Origin: Nocardiopsis sp. ATB16-24
GTDB taxonomy: Bacteria; Actinomycetota; Actinomycetes; Streptosporangiales; Streptosporangiaceae
Assembly (NCBI RefSeq): GCF_030271535.1
Contig: NZ_JASCXJ010000008.1
Coordinates: 145,462-209,461 of the forward strand
Direction of reading: 5' to 3'
Length of the DNA stretch: 64,000 nucleotides
Below are positions 34,142 to 45,594 of this stretch, one piece after another; positions within the stretch are counted from its first letter, which is position 1, and the number at the start of each line of letters is the position of its first letter. The notes under the pieces were generated by a model, which did no database searches, was not told where the DNA came from, and worked only from the letters and a program-made list of their open reading frames with translations. A program made the translations under genes and the position numbers.

Positions 34142-35953
34142 ATGACCGCAGGCAGACCCGCGGACGAGCGGGCGACCGCGTCCGAGGCGCAGAGCCCGCC
34201 CTCCGGGTCGTCCCGACCCGGAGGGCGTCGGCGTGACAACGGCACGGGGCTCACCCGTGCGTACCTGTTCGCCCAGCGCGCCGCTCGCGCCCTGGTACGC
34301 GGTGTTCACACCAACTGGCGCCGCTCGCTGCACCTCAGGGTCATCTCCATCACCCTGGCGTCGTCCCTGGTGGTGATCCTGGGACTGGGGTACGTGCTCG
34401 TCTCCCAGGTGCGGAGCGGCCTGCTCGACGCCAAGATCGGCACGGCGGTCACCGACCACCGAGCCGGACTCAACTACGCGCTCGCCGAACTGCGGGAGAA
34501 CGAGACGGCCGACCGCAAGCGGCTCCTGTACGACCTCTCCAACGAGCTCACCAGCCGCAGCGGCGACACCGGTCTGTACAGTGTCGTCATCCTTCCCTCG
34601 GTGGGCGACGAGATCGGATGGGCCACGGGCGAGGGCACGGTCCCCCAGCGGCTCATCGACCAGGTCCGCCAATCCGAGGTGGACGAACAGCAGTACCACA
34701 CCTACACGCGTGTCACCACCGGGCAGGACGGCTCCGAGAAACCCGCGTTGGTGGTCGGCTCGCAGCTCACGCACGCCTACGAGCTGTACTACATCTTCCC
34801 GCTTCAGCACGAGCAGGAGATCCTCGACCTGGTCCAGAACACGGTCGCCCTGGTGGGCGCCCTGCTGGTCGTCCTCCTCGGACTGATCGCGTTCGTCATC
34901 ACCCGGCAGGTGGTCGTTCCCATCAGATCGGCCGCACGCTCGGCCGAGCGGCTCTCCTCGGGCGACCTCACCGAGCGCATGGCGGTGCGGGGGGAGGACG
35001 ACCTGGCCCGGCTGGCGCTGTCGTTCAACGACATGGCGGGCAACCTCCAGGAGAAGATCCAGGAGTTGGAGGAGCTGTCCAAGCTCCAGCGCCAGTTCGT
35101 CTCCGACGTCTCCCACGAGCTGCGTACCCCGCTGACCACCATCAAGATGGCGGGAGACGTGCTCTTCGACGACCGTGAGGAGCTCGAACCCACCATGCGT
35201 CGTTCGGTGGAGCTGTTGCAGAGCCAGGTGGAGCGCTTCGAGGAACTGCTCGCGGACCTGCTGGAGATCAGCCGTCACGACGCCGGAGCCGCCACCCTCG
35301 GCGTCGAGTCGCTCGACATCCGCGACGCGGTGATGAAGGCCGTCGGTGACGCCGAGCAGATCGCGGAACGGCGCGGCATCAAGGTCGTCCTACGCCTGCC
35401 AGCCGAACCCTGCACGGCCGAGTACGACTCCCGACGGATCAACCGCATCCTGCGCAACCTCGTCGTCAACGCGATCGAGCACAGCGAGGGACGGGACGTG
35501 GTGGTCACGACCGCGGGTGATCGCGATGCCGTGGCGGTGGCGGTGCGCGACTACGGGGTGGGTCTGAAGGAGGGGGAGGAGCACCTGTGCTTCGACCGCT
35601 TCTGGCGTGCCGACCCGGCCCGCGTGCGCACCACCGGTGGCACGGGCCTGGGGCTGGCCATCGCCAAGGAGGACGCGACCTTGCACGGAGGTTGGCTCCA
35701 GGCATGGGGGATGCCCGGCCAGGGCTCCCAGTTCCGGCTGTCCCTGCCCCGACGCTCCGGCGCCGAACTGCGCGGATCCCCTCTGCCGCTGGTGCCGCCG
35801 GAGATCGCACTGGGACGTGGTTTCACCCCCTTCCACGACAAGGGTGAGAACGGCGACGGCGTGACGGCCCGGGCGGAGAGACACCCGGCCCCGGCGACGC
35901 GGAGCGGGGGGACGGGCACCGAAGAGCGTGAGGACGAGGAGCACCTGTCATGA
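34142..35953 (+). CDS. mtrB: MtrB: sensor histidine kinase
   Basis: 603 residues from ATG at 34142. Two helices (about 66-88 and 233-255) bracket an outer domain of about 145 residues; a HAMP domain follows (RQVVVPIRSAARSAERLSSGDLTERM), then the phospho-acceptor His325 in VSDVSHELRTPL and the ATPase blocks NRILRNLVVNAIEHSEG, VAVRDYGVGL and GGTGLGLAIAKEDATLHGG. It phosphorylates MtrA. A tail of about 65 disordered residues ends the protein. The stop overlaps the lpqB start by 4 nt (ATGA). Confidence 0.97.
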   Translation: MTAGRPADERATASEAQSPPSGSSRPGGRRRDNGTGLTRAYLFAQRAARALVRGVHTNWRRSLHLRVISITLASSLVVILGLGYVLVSQVRSGLLDAKIGTAVTDHRAGLNYALAELRENETADRKRLLYDLSNELTSRSGDTGLYSVVILPSVGDEIGWATGEGTVPQRLIDQVRQSEVDEQQYHTYTRVTTGQDGSEKPALVVGSQLTHAYELYYIFPLQHEQEILDLVQNTVALVGALLVVLLGLIAFVITRQVVVPIRSAARSAERLSSGDLTERMAVRGEDDLARLALSFNDMAGNLQEKIQELEELSKLQRQFVSDVSHELRTPLTTIKMAGDVLFDDREELEPTMRRSVELLQSQVERFEELLADLLEISRHDAGAATLGVESLDIRDAVMKAVGDAEQIAERRGIKVVLRLPAEPCTAEYDSRRINRILRNLVVNAIEHSEGRDVVVTTAGDRDAVAVAVRDYGVGLKEGEEHLCFDRFWRADPARVRTTGGTGLGLAIAKEDATLHGGWLQAWGMPGQGSQFRLSLPRRSGAELRGSPLPLVPPEIALGRGFTPFHDKGENGDGVTARAERHPAPATRSGGTGTEEREDEEHLS

Positions 35954-37821
35954 GCGCACGAGACCGTTGGGAGCGTGTCCTGCGTGCCGGCGTGGCCGCG
36001 GCGGTGGCGGGCGTGTCCATGGCGGCCTGCGCCACCGTCCCCACGACGGGGCCCGTCGTCCCCGGGGACGGTAACGACCTGGAGGGGGACCCCTACGGAG
36101 GCTATGTGCGCCTGCTGCCCGCCGGTCCACAACCCGGTGTGGACCCCTCGGGCCTGGTCAGCGGTTTCCTCCAGGACATGGGCAGCTTCGAACAGGACTA
36201 CGAGGCGGCGCGCAGCTACATGATGCCCACGACCGGCGAGGAGTGGTCCCCCGACGGAACCGTCAGGGTCTTCCCCGAGCTGGACACGGTCGACCTGGAC
36301 GCCGAGACCAGTACCGACGGACTCACCGCCACCGTACGGATGCGCAGTTCGCTGGTGGCCACGATCGGTGAGGACGGAAGGTACGTTCCCGGTGACTCCG
36401 AGCGGCTGCTCGAGGAGACGTTCACCCTCGCGCGGCAGGACGGCGACCCCGAGGGCGAGTGGCGTATCCAGGACCTGCCCGAGGAGCTCATCCTCAGTCA
36501 GCTGGACCTGGAGCGCACCCACCGTCCCTTCAATCTGTACTTCTTCAACCCGGAAGAGAACACCCTGGTCCCGGACCCCGTCTATCTGCCGGTGAACAAC
36601 GACAGGTTGGCCGAACATCTGCTGCGCAGGCTCATCAAGGGCCCCAGCGAGTGGCTGGAGCCCGCCGTGGTGTCCGCCTTCTCCGGGCGGACCCGACCCC
36701 TCCTGGAGGTGGACGCCGAGCGGGCGCTGATCAGCGTGACCACCACCGAGGAACCGGACGAGTTCGGTATGGGCGCGCAGATCGCCTGGACGCTGCGCCA
36801 GCTGCCGGAGATCCAGGAGTTCACGCTCACCGTGAACGGCTCGGAGGTGGACTTCCCCGGGGCCGAGGGCGAGAGCGCCGACCGACCGCGCCCGGGAAGC
36901 AGCTACTGGTACGAGGTGAGTCCGGGGGCGACCACACCGGACATCAGCGCTTACTACTCCCACGAGGGACAGCTGTGGTCGGCGTCGGACTGGGACACCG
37001 GGGCCCTCGGTGAAAGGGAGCCCGTTCCCGGCCCGCTGGGTTCGGGGGAGGTGCAGCTGGAGCGGTTCGCCGTCTCCTTGGACGAGCAGACGATCGCCGG
37101 GATCACCGCCGGGGGCGACGAGGTGGTCACGGGCGGGACGGTTCCCGGAGCCCCCGTCCGGGAGGTCCTCTCGGAGGGGACCTTCACCGAGCTGTCCTGG
37201 GACGTCAACGGGGACCTGTGGGTGCTCGAGGAGATCGACGAGGGGGACGGCGAGGAGGAGGAACCGGAAGAGGAGGTCGACCTGGAGCAACCCCACCTCG
37301 GCGGGACGGCCCCGGCACCGGACTCCACGGCCCTGTGGCACCTGCGCGACGGGGACGAGGTGGTCCGGGTGGACGTGTCCGGCCTGCGCGGCAGCACGAT
37401 GGTCCAGTTCCAGACCTCCCGGGACGGTACCCGTGTCGCGGTGATCACCGAGGTGGACGGACAGCGCTCGCTCCAGGTGGGCCGGGTGGTCCAGGACGCG
37501 GACGGACAGGTGTCCCTGGGCTCCTTCGTCACCCTGGCCCACGAGCTCGAGGAGGTCACCGACGTCTCCTGGCGTTCGGGCGACCAGTTGGTCGTACTGG
37601 GCAGCCGCGAGGGGGGAACGAGCCAGGCGTTCCTGGTGTCCCTGGACGGCGGAACACCGCCGGCCAGCGCCGGAACCTCGGTGGCGAGCATGGTGAGCAT
37701 CTCCGGAGCACCCGGCCAGCCGTTGGTCGCCGGCTCCGACGACGGCAACATCTGGGTCTCCACCGACCCGCTCAGCTGGCAGAACGTGGTGGAGGGCGGC
37801 TCGCCCACCTTCCCCGGCTGA
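35950..37821 (+). CDS. lpqB: LpqB: lipoprotein modulator of MtrAB
   Basis: 623 residues from ATG at 35950. The lipobox SMAAC (Cys27) ends a lipoprotein signal. A GerMN domain (about 190-300) is followed by a beta-propeller-like region with GDQLVVLGSREGGTSQAFLVSLDGG and a final NIWVSTDP strand. LpqB binds the outer part of MtrB in mycobacteria and tunes signalling. An acidic insertion of Glu and Asp (near residues 428-442) is notable. It is translationally coupled to mtrB. Confidence 0.95.
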   Translation: MSARDRWERVLRAGVAAAVAGVSMAACATVPTTGPVVPGDGNDLEGDPYGGYVRLLPAGPQPGVDPSGLVSGFLQDMGSFEQDYEAARSYMMPTTGEEWSPDGTVRVFPELDTVDLDAETSTDGLTATVRMRSSLVATIGEDGRYVPGDSERLLEETFTLARQDGDPEGEWRIQDLPEELILSQLDLERTHRPFNLYFFNPEENTLVPDPVYLPVNNDRLAEHLLRRLIKGPSEWLEPAVVSAFSGRTRPLLEVDAERALISVTTTEEPDEFGMGAQIAWTLRQLPEIQEFTLTVNGSEVDFPGAEGESADRPRPGSSYWYEVSPGATTPDISAYYSHEGQLWSASDWDTGALGEREPVPGPLGSGEVQLERFAVSLDEQTIAGITAGGDEVVTGGTVPGAPVREVLSEGTFTELSWDVNGDLWVLEEIDEGDGEEEEPEEEVDLEQPHLGGTAPAPDSTALWHLRDGDEVVRVDVSGLRGSTMVQFQTSRDGTRVAVITEVDGQRSLQVGRVVQDADGQVSLGSFVTLAHELEEVTDVSWRSGDQLVVLGSREGGTSQAFLVSLDGGTPPASAGTSVASMVSISGAPGQPLVAGSDDGNIWVSTDPLSWQNVVEGGSPTFPG

Positions 37822-37911
37822 GCCGCCGGGGGCGCTTCCGAGTACGGACGGGTTCTCCACAGGCGACGGAAGGGGCCGGCGGCGTCCATCGCGTGCCCCG
37901 ATGCTGGAGGT

Positions 37912-38700
37912 GTGGACGATCGGCCCCCTCGCACCGGCGCCGCGCGGCGGATCCTCGACGCGCTGCTCGACCTGCTCCTCTCCTGTCCCTGCGCGGGTTG
38001 CGACGGCCCCTCGGGACCGTTGTGCGCGGCCTGCCTGATCCTGCTGAGCCGCCGTCCCCACCGCTGCGCCCCCCGACCCGGCTGTCCACCGGTCTGGGCG
38101 GCCGGGCCCTACGCCGGACATCACCGCCGTGTGCTGCTGGCCTACAAGGAAGGCGGCGCGGACGCTCTGGCCGGGCCGCTGGGGGAGAGGCTGTCCGCCG
38201 CCTACACCGCGTCGGGGCTGGCCACGCCCGACACCCTCCTCGTTCCCGTCCCCGGACGCGGCCCGCCTCGCGACCCACGTGCCCCGGTCACCCGGCTGGC
38301 GCGTGCCTGCCTGGCGAGCGCGGGCGGCGCGGAGGCGGGCGAGGTGGCGACGTTGCTGCGCCATCGGGGACGGCCCCGACGCCAGGCCGGCCTGGGCAGG
38401 GCCGAACGTCTGGCCAACCGGGTCGGGTCCTTCGTCGCCGATCCTCTCCGGAGGGACGCCCGTACGGGGGTGTCCGGTGCCGGGGATGTCGCGGCGGTCG
38501 TGGTGGACGACGTCCTCACCACGGGTGCGACGGTGGCCGAGGCGACCCGTGCCCTACGGGCCCGCGGAATCAGGGTGGTGGGTGCCATCACCCTCACGGA
38601 GCGGCTCCCCGACGACGGTGGGACCAGAGCCCCGGTGAGGCGAGAAGGTTTTACGAATCCGTGTGAACAACGAAAAGTCCACGTCCACAGGCATTTGTGA
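37912..38700 (+). CDS. comFC: ComF/ComFC-family phosphoribosyltransferase-like protein
   Basis: 262 residues from GTG at 37912. A short N-terminal zinc-finger-like part (CPCAGCDGPSGPLCAAC) precedes the PRTase fold with the PRPP loop VVVDDVLTTGATVAEATRAL. Intermediate blocks such as LLAYKEGGADALAGPLGERL and LVPVPGRGP fit ComFC, which supports DNA uptake and replication-linked steps in naturally competent bacteria. A role here is not shown; no other competence genes are in this window. The ribosome site GGAGG is only about 1 nt from the GTG, so an altered start is possible. Confidence 0.85.
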   Translation: MDDRPPRTGAARRILDALLDLLLSCPCAGCDGPSGPLCAACLILLSRRPHRCAPRPGCPPVWAAGPYAGHHRRVLLAYKEGGADALAGPLGERLSAAYTASGLATPDTLLVPVPGRGPPRDPRAPVTRLARACLASAGGAEAGEVATLLRHRGRPRRQAGLGRAERLANRVGSFVADPLRRDARTGVSGAGDVAAVVVDDVLTTGATVAEATRALRARGIRVVGAITLTERLPDDGGTRAPVRREGFTNPCEQRKVHVHRHL

Positions 38701-39368
38701 TGGTTACCAGCGGGTTGGACGGGTGGTCACTACCTGACATCCTCGCCAGGACAGGTTACGGTCACGGTATGGCACCCGTCCGGGTCCGTGGTTGCGTCGG
38801 AGAGTCCGATCTCCCGGGAAGACCGGGGGTCCACTCCGGCAAGCCGATGCCAGGCGCAGGCGAAACGGCCCACGTAAGGCGACTTTTCGTCGACCGATCA
38901 CGGTGCGCCTTAGAGGTAAGACCTGCCCCGCGGAGGGTCCAGATGTCCCTCATGGCAGGGAGAAGGGCAGTAGTCGCGGACAAGAGCGGCGACACCCTCA
39001 GCAGGCGGATGTGGGGACGAAGACCAGGTCGGCCGGACGGGTGGCATCTCCTCGCCCGGGGGTTCGTCCACGGCGGACCCCCGAGAGGGGCCCCGGCCTG
39101 TTCGCGTGCCCGCGCGGGCCGTGGCGCGTGCCCGGCGGAGAGGTTTTCCCTCCTCGGCTCGGAACCCGTCCCCGATCGTGCCCCGAGGGTACGTGATGAG
39201 GACGCCGTGGATGGGTATACGGACTTCCAACCGAGCCGTGTCCCCCACAGGACGGGGACACCAGCGAAAGGGGGCTAGTGCGACGCCCCTTTCGCCCCGG
39301 ACGGCGGAAGGGGATGACAGCCAGCCTGGCCGTCATCTTCACGACGGCCATGCGATGAAGGGGGTCCT
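38701..39368. other. Long non-coding region upstream of hpf with RNA-like secondary structure
   Basis: 668 bp without a convincing gene. From 38805 to 38915 several pairings occur: CTCCCGG/CCGGGGG around a GAAGA loop, and TAAGGCG (38875-38881) with CGCCTTA (38906-38912), 24 nt apart. The hpf start is at 39369. A structured leader or separate RNA is plausible; a raiA-type RNA (known to sit upstream of hpf/raiA in Firmicutes and Actinobacteria) is one candidate I cannot test by eye. Confidence 0.4.
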
Positions 39369-40043
39369 ATGGACATCATCGTCAAGGGTCGACGCACCGG
39401 TGTGAGTGAGAAGTTCCGACAGCACGTCGACGCCAAGCTCGACAGACTCTCCAAGTGGGAGAAGAAGGGCATGATCATCGACGTGGAGGTGTCCGAAGAG
39501 CGCAACCCCAGGCTCGCCGACGTTCGGGAGAGGGTTGAGCTGACCATCCGGACCAACGGTCCGGTCATTCGTAGCGAGGCCGCGGCCTCGGACCGGTACG
39601 GTGCCCTCGACATGGCGCTCGACAAGATCGAGGCCCGCCTCCGCAAGGCCGCGGACCGGCGCAAGATCCACCGGGGCAACCGCACGCCCGTCTCCGTCGC
39701 GACGGCCACCGCGGGTCTTTCCGGAGATCTGCCCTCGCCCATGGCCGCCGCCCCGCAGGCTCCCCCCGCCCCGCGCAGCGGAGAGGAAGAAAGGATCGAC
39801 GGTGTCGAGGTGGGTCGCCCCTCCTCCGACGAGTTCGTCGAACTCGCCACCCAGGGGGAGGCCCCCGTCATCGTCCGGGAGAAGTTCCACCGGGCCAAGC
39901 CGATGAGCATCGATCAGGCACTGATGGAGATGGAGCTCGTCGGTCACGACTTCTACCTCTTCCACGATGAGACCAAGGACGTCCCGAGCGTCGTCTACCG
40001 CCGTAAGGGCTTCAACTACGGTGTGATCCGACTCGTCGACTGA
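39369..40043 (+). CDS. hpf: Ribosome hibernation promoting factor, long form
   Basis: 224 residues from ATG at 39369. Residues 1-105 are the S30AE domain that binds the 30S decoding site (MDIIVKGRRTGVSEKFRQHVDAKLDRL, then VELTIRTNGPVIRSEAAASDRYGALDMALDKIEARL). A linker leads to the C-terminal dimer domain (IVREKFHRAKPMSIDQALMEMELVGHDFYLFHDE and YRRKGFNYGVIRL) that pairs two 70S ribosomes into 100S dimers in slow growth. It stands before secA, as in many actinomycetes, and is followed by a strong 24-bp hairpin. Confidence 0.96.
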   Translation: MDIIVKGRRTGVSEKFRQHVDAKLDRLSKWEKKGMIIDVEVSEERNPRLADVRERVELTIRTNGPVIRSEAAASDRYGALDMALDKIEARLRKAADRRKIHRGNRTPVSVATATAGLSGDLPSPMAAAPQAPPAPRSGEEERIDGVEVGRPSSDEFVELATQGEAPVIVREKFHRAKPMSIDQALMEMELVGHDFYLFHDETKDVPSVVYRRKGFNYGVIRLVD

Positions 40044-40234
40044 CCCGGCCGGGGAGTCCCCGAGCGTCCGTGGGGCGCCCGTGGCCGCCCGTGCGGCCCC
40101 GGGCGCCCCTGTACGCCGTCTCGCTGCGCGGGCACACCCGTGCGGGGTTTCTCGGGACGAGCCCGGAGAAGCCCGTCCCCTCTCCGACGGGCACCGTGGG
40201 AGCGGCGTGTTCCGGAGGAGCGGTCGAAGGTCCG

Positions 40235-40286
40235 CGCACACGACGCCGCGGCGGATCCCCAAGGATCCGCCGCGGCGTCGTGTGCG
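40235..40286. terminator. Strong bidirectional terminator between hpf and the 40.3-40.9 kb gene
   Basis: Perfect 24-bp inverted repeat around a CCAA loop (40235-40258 with 40263-40286; core GACGCCGCGGCGGATCC), between convergent genes, about 190 nt past the hpf stop. Confidence 0.8.
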
Positions 40287-40330
40287 GTGCCCGGCCGTGT
40301 GTGCGAGGTGGTCCGCCGGTGCACGCTCCG

Positions 40331-40900
40331 TCAGTCGGAAGAGTGCTGTTCGGGGATCCGTCCCTTGATCCGGTGCAGCGGAGTCCCGTGCGGTTCCTCC
40401 GGTTCCGCGCGGGGGGCGTCGAGGACGACGTCGCCCATCAGGTCGAAGACCAGGGCCATGACCGCCGCCGCGACCAGCAGGACTCCCCCGATCACGAGAA
40501 GGGTGACGGACATCCCCATGGCGACGCCGAAACCGCCCACGATGAATCCGGCACAGGCCAGGGCCACCGCCACCCAGGAGGTGAGGCGTCCCCGGTGGCT
40601 GTTGCTGGGGGCGATGCTGCCGCCCTGGCGCTGGAATCCTCGAATACGGCCGAACCTGCTGTTACCGTCAGGATGTTCACGTTCCCATGCCAGCCCGGGA
40701 TCGTCCTTGCCCGGGTCGGGCGTGGTGTGCTTCCGGCTCTCGATCATGTCGTCGAAGATCTCGACCGGGGTGCGTGGAGAGGGTGCCTGTTCCTGTGAGG
40801 ACGTCGTCCCGGTCGTCTCGTCGGCCCCGGCTGTGGATGTTCGTGTCGTCTCCGTGGCCTCAGCGGTCTCAGGGCCCCTCTGTCGCTTGTTCGCTCGCAT
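40331..40900 (-). CDS. Small two-TM membrane protein with disordered N-terminus (unknown)
   Basis: 189 residues from ATG at 40900, preceded by GGGGGATCACC; an upstream in-frame start at 40933 would add 11. A charged, Thr/Glu-rich N-terminus (about 115 residues) is followed by two adjacent helices (VAVALACAGFIVGGFGVAMGM and VTLLVIGGVLLVAAAVMALVFDLM) and a short tail HGTPLHRIKG. No family recognised. It is convergent with hpf and divergent from secA. Confidence 0.72.
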   Translation of the reverse strand: MRANKRQRGPETAEATETTRTSTAGADETTGTTSSQEQAPSPRTPVEIFDDMIESRKHTTPDPGKDDPGLAWEREHPDGNSRFGRIRGFQRQGGSIAPSNSHRGRLTSWVAVALACAGFIVGGFGVAMGMSVTLLVIGGVLLVAAAVMALVFDLMGDVVLDAPRAEPEEPHGTPLHRIKGRIPEQHSSD

Positions 40901-41511
40901 GGTGATCCCCCCTGGGAGCACGTTCGCGTTCAACGGGCCGGGGTCAGCCGATCGCGGCGTGACCTCTTCCCCTCTGCCTACCCAGGAAAGGCGGAAGACA
41001 TCATCGACTTCTTCCCCCTACCGAAGAAAAGGGGATTTCGCCCCTCTCCCGACGTGACGGTTCCGCTTACACGGGCTGTTCCGCAACAGTGGTTTTCACG
41101 CTCCGTCACCGATCGCGGAAGGGTGCCCCGCGTCGGGCGCGACGGAAACTCCGGAAAACCCGTGACAAGGCGGCGTGCGGCGAGATCCCCGACGGTTTTC
41201 GGGGAGACTTTCCCGATGGCCGACCGCCGACCGCGCGGAGGCGTCTCTCGGGGGCGCCCTTCGCCCTCGCTCCGTGAGGGGGTGACCTGCGGGAACATAG
41301 CGACCTGTTTTGTTCGTTCCCCAGAGGGAAACGTGCGAACGGGCCCCCCTCCCGACCGGAGGGCGGGCGTATAGTTCGGGTCCTCTAGGATATAGCCCCG
41401 AGGGCCCAGGAACCCCGCCGTCCTCCGCGGCCACGGGAAAGCGGTCAGCGGGCCTAGATCTGATCTCCACATGCGTGGAGCCAACCGTGATCTGCGAGGA
41501 GCGCATAGGAA
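40901..41511. other. Intergenic region upstream of secA
   Basis: 611 bp with no convincing gene. TATAGT (41370-41375) is a candidate -10 for secA but has no good -35. A short hairpin CTCCAC-ATGC-GTGGAG lies at 41465-41480, just ahead of the secA ribosome site (GAGGAG at 41496-41501). Confidence 0.4.
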
Positions 41512-44349
<2,838 letters not shown>

Positions 44350-44365
44350 TCACGGGTGAACCGGA

Positions 44366-44409
44366 AAGCGCGTGGGCGGCCTCCCCTCGGGGAGGCCGCC
44401 CACGCGCTT
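44366..44409 (+). terminator. Terminator of secA
   Basis: Perfect 21-bp inverted repeat (44366-44386 and 44389-44409, core GTGGGCGGCCTCCCC) starting 17 nt past the secA stop, followed by CGTCGTCG. Confidence 0.8.
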
Positions 44410-44501
44410 CGTCGTCGCCCCGAGGACGCCGTGCCGTCGCGGTCGGTGGCGTGCATGGTCGGGGAGCCTCCCCCGGACGCGCGCCTCGTGGGCGCGGGAC
44501 G

Positions 44502-45239
44502 TCAGCCGCCGTGTCGGCGCGGATCCAGTCGGGAGTGCAGCTGGTAGCGGTCGGCGCGGTAGGTGGACAACGCCAGTTCCACGCACCGTCCCTTGGCGAA
44601 GCTGCGGCGCTGCATCACCAGGACCGGGCTTCCCACCGGTAGACCGAGGAGTCGGGAGTCGGCCGAGTCGCAGATCCCGGCCTCGATGGTCTGTTCTCCG
44701 GAGTCCAACAGGATGTCGAACTCGTTCTCCAGGACTTCGTAGAGGGATCTCTCGGCGAGATCGAAGTCCTCCAGACCCGGGACCATGGCGGCGGGGATGT
44801 TGGACCTCTCCACCGCCATGGGCTCGTCGTCGGCGGTGCGCATGCGTTCGATGTGGTGCACCAGGGTCCCCGGCTCGATGTCGAGCATGCGCGCGGTGTG
44901 CCCGCTGGCGGGGATGACCTGGCGGATCAGTTCACGCGCACCGGGTTCGAAGCCGCGAGCGCGCATGTCCTCGCTGAAGGAGGCCAGGACCAGCGACATC
45001 GCGATCTTGGGACGGGCGATGAAGGTCCCCTTGCCGGGGACCCGGTACAGCCGTCCCTCCGCCACCAGCAGATCGATGGTCTGGCGGACGGTCATCCGCG
45101 AGAGCCCGTAGGTGGTGCTCAGCTCACGCTCGGAGGGGATCATGTGGTCCACGCCCAGGCCCTCTTCGGCGATCCAGTCCAGGAGCAGGTCGCGTAGCTG
45201 GCTGTACTTGGGAAGCGGACTGTTGGGGTCGATCGACAT
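44502..45239 (-). CDS. dasR: DasR/NagR-like GntR-family (HutC/UTRA) repressor
   Basis: 245 residues from ATG at 45239. The winged-helix N-terminus (PKYSQLRDLLLDWIAEEGLGVDHMIPSERELSTTYGLSRMTVRQTIDLLVAEG) and the UTRA ligand domain (LVHHIERMRTADDEPMAVERSNIPAAMVPGLEDFDL, then EAGICDSADSRLLGLPVGSPVLVMQRRSF) match DasR. In Streptomyces DasR represses chitin/GlcNAc genes and links them to development, and glucosamine-6-phosphate releases it from dre sites. Here it is divergent from a SIS-domain GlcN-6-P-type gene with a double dre-like site between them. The identification rests on family look and context, so other HutC members are possible. Confidence 0.82.
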   Translation of the reverse strand: MSIDPNSPLPKYSQLRDLLLDWIAEEGLGVDHMIPSERELSTTYGLSRMTVRQTIDLLVAEGRLYRVPGKGTFIARPKIAMSLVLASFSEDMRARGFEPGARELIRQVIPASGHTARMLDIEPGTLVHHIERMRTADDEPMAVERSNIPAAMVPGLEDFDLAERSLYEVLENEFDILLDSGEQTIEAGICDSADSRLLGLPVGSPVLVMQRRSFAKGRCVELALSTYRADRYQLHSRLDPRRHGG

Positions 45240-45594
45240 GAGAGGGCGGCCTTCTCGGTGGACGGATGGAGTCGGCGTCAGACCTTAGCGCGCCGTCCGG
45301 GCCTCGGACATGGGATCGGGGCCGGGACCTGGGCCAGGGCAAGACGAGGACAACTGGTATAGTCCGGACTAGACCACAGCTTCGTCCGCGTGTCAAACAC
45401 CCAATGTAAGCCGGTTCACACCCCCTACCAGGGAGAATCGTCTATCAGGACGGGTTGGGGCGGTACGTTCGCTTTTGCCTGCAGTGGACGGTGCACCGTT
45501 ACCGGAACGGCCCAGCTCGCGGACCGACGCCACAACCCGACCATCGGGTACCGCCCGCCGTTCACCGCCCGTCTCACACAGGGGAAGGCCCTTC
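45240..45594. other. Divergent intergenic region of dasR and the SIS gene
   Basis: 355 bp. Apart from the operator at 45353-45378, TAAGGT on the minus strand near 45282-45287 is a possible -10 for dasR with a weak TGTCCG -35 17 bp upstream. No further gene or structure is clear in the 216 nt between the operator and the SIS gene start. Confidence 0.35.
45353..45378. promoter_or_regulatory. Extended double dre-like operator between dasR and the SIS gene
   Basis: Near-perfect 26-bp palindrome with halves ACTGGTATAGTCC and GGACTAGACCACA, 3 mismatches in 13. Each half resembles the DasR consensus (ACTGGTCTAGACCAGT): the right part CGGACTAGACCA matches 10 of 12 of TGGTCTAGACCA, and the left half agrees in ACTGGT and TAG. 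TATAGT inside it (45358-45363) could be a -10, so binding would block transcription. Confidence 0.65.

Noticed and set aside
35823..38364. Minus-strand frames opposite lpqB and comFC
   Set aside because: Shadows of the mtrAB-lpqB-comFC genes, which have clear family motifs on the plus strand.
38697..39405. Small frames before hpf (for example 38697-39278 plus, 38910-39248 minus)
   Set aside because: Arg/Gly/Pro-rich translations without ribosome sites or recognisable domains; more likely non-coding.
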